NCBI GenBank assembly: GCA_903789615.1 | Contig: CAIFEV010000007.1 | Location: 1-56,712 of the forward strand | DNA length: 56,712 bases | Direction of reading: 5' to 3' | Source: an uncultured Lachnospiraceae bacterium | GTDB lineage: Bacteria; Bacillota; Clostridia; Lachnospirales; Lachnospiraceae | Shown here: positions 53,991-56,712 of the stretch, piece after piece | How positions within the stretch are numbered: the first letter of the stretch is position 1 | Layout of the letters: the number at the start of each line of letters is the position of its first letter | The notes under the pieces: model-generated | What the model was told of the DNA's origin: nothing | The model's database searches: none | The model's input: only the letters and a program-made list of their open reading frames with translations | Position numbers and translations under genes: made by a program

Positions 53991-54419
53991 ATGAAGACTT
54001 ACATGGCGAGTGCTTCTTCGATCGACAGAAAGTGGTATGTCGTTGATGCACAGGATTACACATTAGGCCGTCTTGCCAGCAACGTAGCAAACGTTCTGAG
54101 AGGCAAGAACAAGCCGACTTACACACCGTTCCTTGACTGCGGCGACAACGTGATCATCATCAACGCCGCGAAGGTTAAGATCACCGGCAAGAAGCTGGAT
54201 CAGAAGGAGTATTTCAGCCATTCTGATTATGTCGGCGGCGTGAGAATGACTTCTCTGCGCGAGATGTCCGAGAAGCATCCGGAGAGAGTTGTCGAGATGG
54301 CTGTCAAGGGCATGCTCCCGAAGGGACCGCTCGGCAGACAGATGTTTGCGAAGCTTCATGTATACGCCGGACCGGAGCATGAGCAGCAGGCTCAGAAGCC
54401 GGAAGAGTTAAAGTTTTAA
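53991..54419 (+). CDS. rplM: 50S ribosomal protein L13 (uL13)
   Basis: The 142-residue protein reads '[47 protein letters not shown]' and '[27 protein letters not shown]'. Normal length; TTGGAGGA site. Confidence 0.98.
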   Translation: MKTYMASASSIDRKWYVVDAQDYTLGRLASNVANVLRGKNKPTYTPFLDCGDNVIIINAAKVKITGKKLDQKEYFSHSDYVGGVRMTSLREMSEKHPERVVEMAVKGMLPKGPLGRQMFAKLHVYAGPEHEQQAQKPEELKF

Positions 54420-54441
54420 GGTGACGGGAGGAAGAGTATAA

Positions 54442-54834
54442 ATGGCTACACAGAAGTTCTACGGAACAGGCAGAAGAAAGAGCAGCGTTGCCAGAGTTTA
54501 CCTGGCACCTGGTACCGGCAAGATCGTTATCAACAAGAAGCCGATGGAGGAGTATTTCGGACTTGATACCCTGAAGACCATCGTTCGTCAGCCGCTGGAG
54601 ACAACCGGCACGGCCGGAAAGTTCGACGTTTTAGTCAATGTAAAGGGCGGCGGCTTCGCGGGCCAGGCAGGCGCCATCCGCCACGGCATCGCGAGAGCTC
54701 TTCTGGAAGTCGACGAAGAGTACCGTGTACCGCTCAAGCAGGCCGGATTCCTTAAGCGCGATCCGCGTATGAAGGAGAGAAAGAAGTACGGTCTCAAGGC
54801 AGCCCGTCGTGCACCGCAGTTCTCCAAGAGATAA
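54442..54834 (+). CDS. rpsI: 30S ribosomal protein S9 (uS9)
   Basis: The 130-residue protein has '[24 protein letters not shown]', '[21 protein letters not shown]' and the C-terminal '[17 protein letters not shown]' that reaches P-site tRNA. Confidence 0.98.
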   Translation: MATQKFYGTGRRKSSVARVYLAPGTGKIVINKKPMEEYFGLDTLKTIVRQPLETTGTAGKFDVLVNVKGGGFAGQAGAIRHGIARALLEVDEEYRVPLKQAGFLKRDPRMKERKKYGLKAARRAPQFSKR

Positions 54835-54869
54835 TGCGCGCAGCGTAAGCTGTATACTGATAAAAATAC

Positions 54870-54911
54870 ATCCCGGACAGAAGATGTGTTTCTGCCCGGG
54901 ATATTTTTTTT
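54870..54911 (+). terminator. Terminator after rpsI
   Basis: ATCCCGG pairs with CCGGGAT and CAGAA with TTCTG, with one A/C mismatch, followed by eight T residues. Confidence 0.88.
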
Positions 54912-55076
54912 ACTGGGGCGAATGGACTTACTGTGCATAAGCCGATGATAAATGTTCTGCACTTTTCCTGGTTTTGTATCCGGAGATACAGATTATTCCC
55001 GGGCGCAACTTTATAATGAATCTGACAGCATTTAAATAGAACGCTGCCGGCGATGCCGGCTTCAATAAGGGGTGCC

Positions 55077-56264
55077 ATGAGAAAACATATAAAGGGTAAT
55101 GTAAGCTGGGTCGGCTATATCGACTGGGAGCTGGAATGGTTCCACGGTGAAGATTATTCCATTAAGAACGGCTCCAGTCAGAATGCTTATCTCATCGAGG
55201 AAGAAAAAACGGTTCTGATTGACACGGTGTGGCGGCCGCATTCTTCTGAGTTTGTGAAGAATCTGGAGGAGGAGATTGATCTTCACAAGATTGACTTTAT
55301 TGTAGCCAATCACGGTGAGTGTGATCACTCCGGGTCTCTTCCGGCACTGCTCGAGAAAATTCCCGGAACCCCCGTATACTGCACGGCCAATGCCGTCAGA
55401 AGCCTCGAAGGTCAGTACGGCAAGCGGGGCTGGAACTTTCATGTCGTTAAGACCGGGGAGGGCATAGACATCGGCAATGGCAAAAAACTCATCTTCGTTG
55501 AGATGCGGATGCTGCACTGGCCGGATTCCATGGCTACGTTCCTTACCGGGGACAATATCCTCTTTTCCAACGACGCCTTTGGACAGCATTATGCGGTAGA
55601 GGAACTGTTTAATGACAAGGCGGACACCTGTCTTCTCTGGAAGGAGGCAATGAAATATTTCGCCAACATTCTCAATCCCTTCGCGCCCATTCTCGTCCGG
55701 AAACTGGAGGAAATTGGAAAACTGAATCTTCCCATTGAGATGATTGCGCCGTCTCATGGTGCCATCTGGCGGGAAGACCCGCTGCAGATCGTCCGGAAGT
55801 ATGCCGAATGGGCAGAAGCTTACCAGGAGGATCAGATCACCATCGCTTATGACACCATGTGGGAGGGGACGGCAAAGCTTGCGCACGCGCTCGCAGAAGA
55901 ACTTCACAGACTGAGCCCCGATACGGTGGTAAAGGTTTTCAATATCGCCAGGTCGGATAAGAATGAGGTTATGACAGAGGTGTTCAGGTCCCGGGCTATA
56001 GCCGTAGGTTCTCCGACGGTGTCAAACAGTTACCTCAGTTCTGTGGCAGGCTGGATGGAGTTCCTGAAACAGCTTAAGTTCCGAAACAAAAAGGCTGCCG
56101 CATTCGGATGCTATGGATGGAGCGGCGAGAGTGTAAAACTGCTTCAGGATAAACTTGGCGAGGCGGGATTTGCAGTCATCGGGGAAAATGTGCGCTCCCA
56201 GTGGAATCCGGAGGAAGAAGATTTTGCAGCTGTTTCTGCCATGGCAAAGTCTTTGCTGGCATAA
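55077..56264 (+). CDS. A-type flavoprotein (FprA/flavodiiron protein)
   Basis: The 395-residue protein joins a metallo-beta-lactamase-like diiron domain (His79-x-Glu81-x-Asp83-His84 in 'NHGECDHSG', later 'HWPDSM') to a flavodoxin domain from about residue 255 ('ITIAYDTMWEGTAKLAHALAEEL'). It reduces O2 or NO in anaerobes using electrons from rubredoxin, which is encoded next. The start at 55077 has AAGGGG upstream. TATAAT lies at 55012-55017. Confidence 0.94.
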   Translation: MRKHIKGNVSWVGYIDWELEWFHGEDYSIKNGSSQNAYLIEEEKTVLIDTVWRPHSSEFVKNLEEEIDLHKIDFIVANHGECDHSGSLPALLEKIPGTPVYCTANAVRSLEGQYGKRGWNFHVVKTGEGIDIGNGKKLIFVEMRMLHWPDSMATFLTGDNILFSNDAFGQHYAVEELFNDKADTCLLWKEAMKYFANILNPFAPILVRKLEEIGKLNLPIEMIAPSHGAIWREDPLQIVRKYAEWAEAYQEDQITIAYDTMWEGTAKLAHALAEELHRLSPDTVVKVFNIARSDKNEVMTEVFRSRAIAVGSPTVSNSYLSSVAGWMEFLKQLKFRNKKAAAFGCYGWSGESVKLLQDKLGEAGFAVIGENVRSQWNPEEEDFAAVSAMAKSLLA

Positions 56265-56356
56265 AGCTGTCAATAGCTGGTATAATGAAGTACATCCAAC
56301 AGGTAAGAAAGAAAAATATTAAATATCAGGATATAAGAAAGGTCAGGTAACGGAAT

Positions 56357-56515
56357 ATGAAAAAATATGTATGCGGACCATGCGGCTATGAGTACGACCC
56401 GGAAGCCGGAGATCCGGAGAGTGGAATTGCACCGGGGACTCCCTTTGAGGATCTTCCGGAAGACTGGGTCTGCCCTGTGTGCGGAGCGCCAAAATCCGAT
56501 TTTGAGGAGGAATAA
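56357..56515 (+). CDS. Rubredoxin
   Basis: 52 codons from [23 protein letters not shown] and onward, ending in an acidic tail. Both iron-binding pairs, CGPC (6-9) and CPVC (39-42), are present. Likely electron donor to the flavodiiron protein upstream. A TATAAT at 56281-56286 may give it its own promoter. Confidence 0.93.
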   Translation: MKKYVCGPCGYEYDPEAGDPESGIAPGTPFEDLPEDWVCPVCGAPKSDFEEE

Positions 56516-56593
56516 GGGCAGAGAATACAATCTGCTTTGCGACAAACAGATCAACAGGCGGAACGGATTTATACCGGACAGATATACAGGTTT

Positions 56594-56712
56594 GGGGGGG
56601 GGGGGGGGGGGTGGCCCCCCCCCCCCCCCGGTGTGGTGAGCGGGATTAGGGTTTACGAGATCCCCCGGGGGCCGAACCCGGCCGTGTTGATAGAGTTCGG
56701 GCCCCACGCCCC
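56594..56712. other. Likely sequencing artefact: homopolymers and adapter-like end
   Basis: Eighteen G (56594-56611), TGG, then fifteen C (56615-56629) form a near-perfect palindrome. The rest resembles a degraded Illumina P7 adapter: TACGAGAT at 56654-56661 is exact, and GTTGATAGAGTTCGG (56686-56700) matches 10 of 15 bases of the TruSeq stem. Not genome sequence in my view. Confidence 0.75.

Noticed and set aside
53002-54126. 374-codon minus-strand open frame over truA and its downstream promoter
   Set aside because: It covers truA, a perfect sigma-A promoter and the rplM start; no family resemblance.
56594-56629. G-quadruplex or biological homopolymer
   Set aside because: Pure G18 next to C15 at a contig end followed by adapter-like sequence is far more likely artefactual.

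Overview
The window looks like a moderately GC-rich anaerobic member of the Bacillota, most likely Clostridia close to Lachnospiraceae. The evidence is the gene order of the S10-spc-alpha ribosomal superoperon followed by ecfA1-ecfA2-ecfT-truA-rplM-rpsI, the zinc-type S14, an HrcA/CIRCE operator, sigma-A type promoters, a DUF4358 protein beside an MBOAT acyltransferase, and a flavodiiron protein with rubredoxin. The family assignment is inference; no 16S gene is present.

Layout. 1-4170: a four-gene cell-envelope O-acylation module (SGNH esterase-like, DUF4358, MBOAT, DHHW/AlgX-like). 4193-5918: a complete IS200/IS605-type element (tnpA, tnpB) inserted at the stop codon of a convergent ABC permease gene. 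5915-9116 (minus): MacB/LolD-like ABC ATPase and FtsX-like permease. 9330-9850: CIRCE-controlled Hsp20. 10023-17636: a run of housekeeping and accessory genes (murI, M20 peptidase, CPBP protease, a solitary argC, a 35-residue membrane protein, an SDR oxidoreductase, malQ, an RNA uracil methyltransferase). 18165-28797: a carbohydrate locus (GPH symporter, ChbG-like deacetylase, GntR/LacI-type regulator, sugar ABC importer, PHP metallohydrolase, GH38-like DUF5054 protein). 29172-34248: a nitroreductase remnant, FliB-like protein, UPF0340 protein, RlmI-like methyltransferase and a Uup-like ABC-F protein. 34565-54834: ribosomal proteins, secY, adk, infA, rpoA, the ECF energy-coupling module and truA. 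55077-56515: flavodiiron protein and rubredoxin. The last ~120 bases look like a sequencing or adapter artefact.

The most unusual signal is a pair of intergenic arrays, at 17641-17968 and 28896-29154, on the two sides of the carbohydrate locus. Each is built from a short half-site that alternates in orientation about every 31-32 bp, giving a period of ~63 bp (three helical turns per half-period). The spacers diverge in sequence. The two arrays use different words (TTTCCGATGAC-like and AGCTGAAT) but the same geometry. I know of no named element with this design.

Other points of interest are ribosomal protein uS3 with a ~80-residue charged helical insertion in front of its KH domain, an enlarged uL17, structured leaders ahead of rpsJ, rplC, rpsM and rplM, strong hairpins at several internal ribosomal-operon junctions, and the apparent absence of map between adk and infA.
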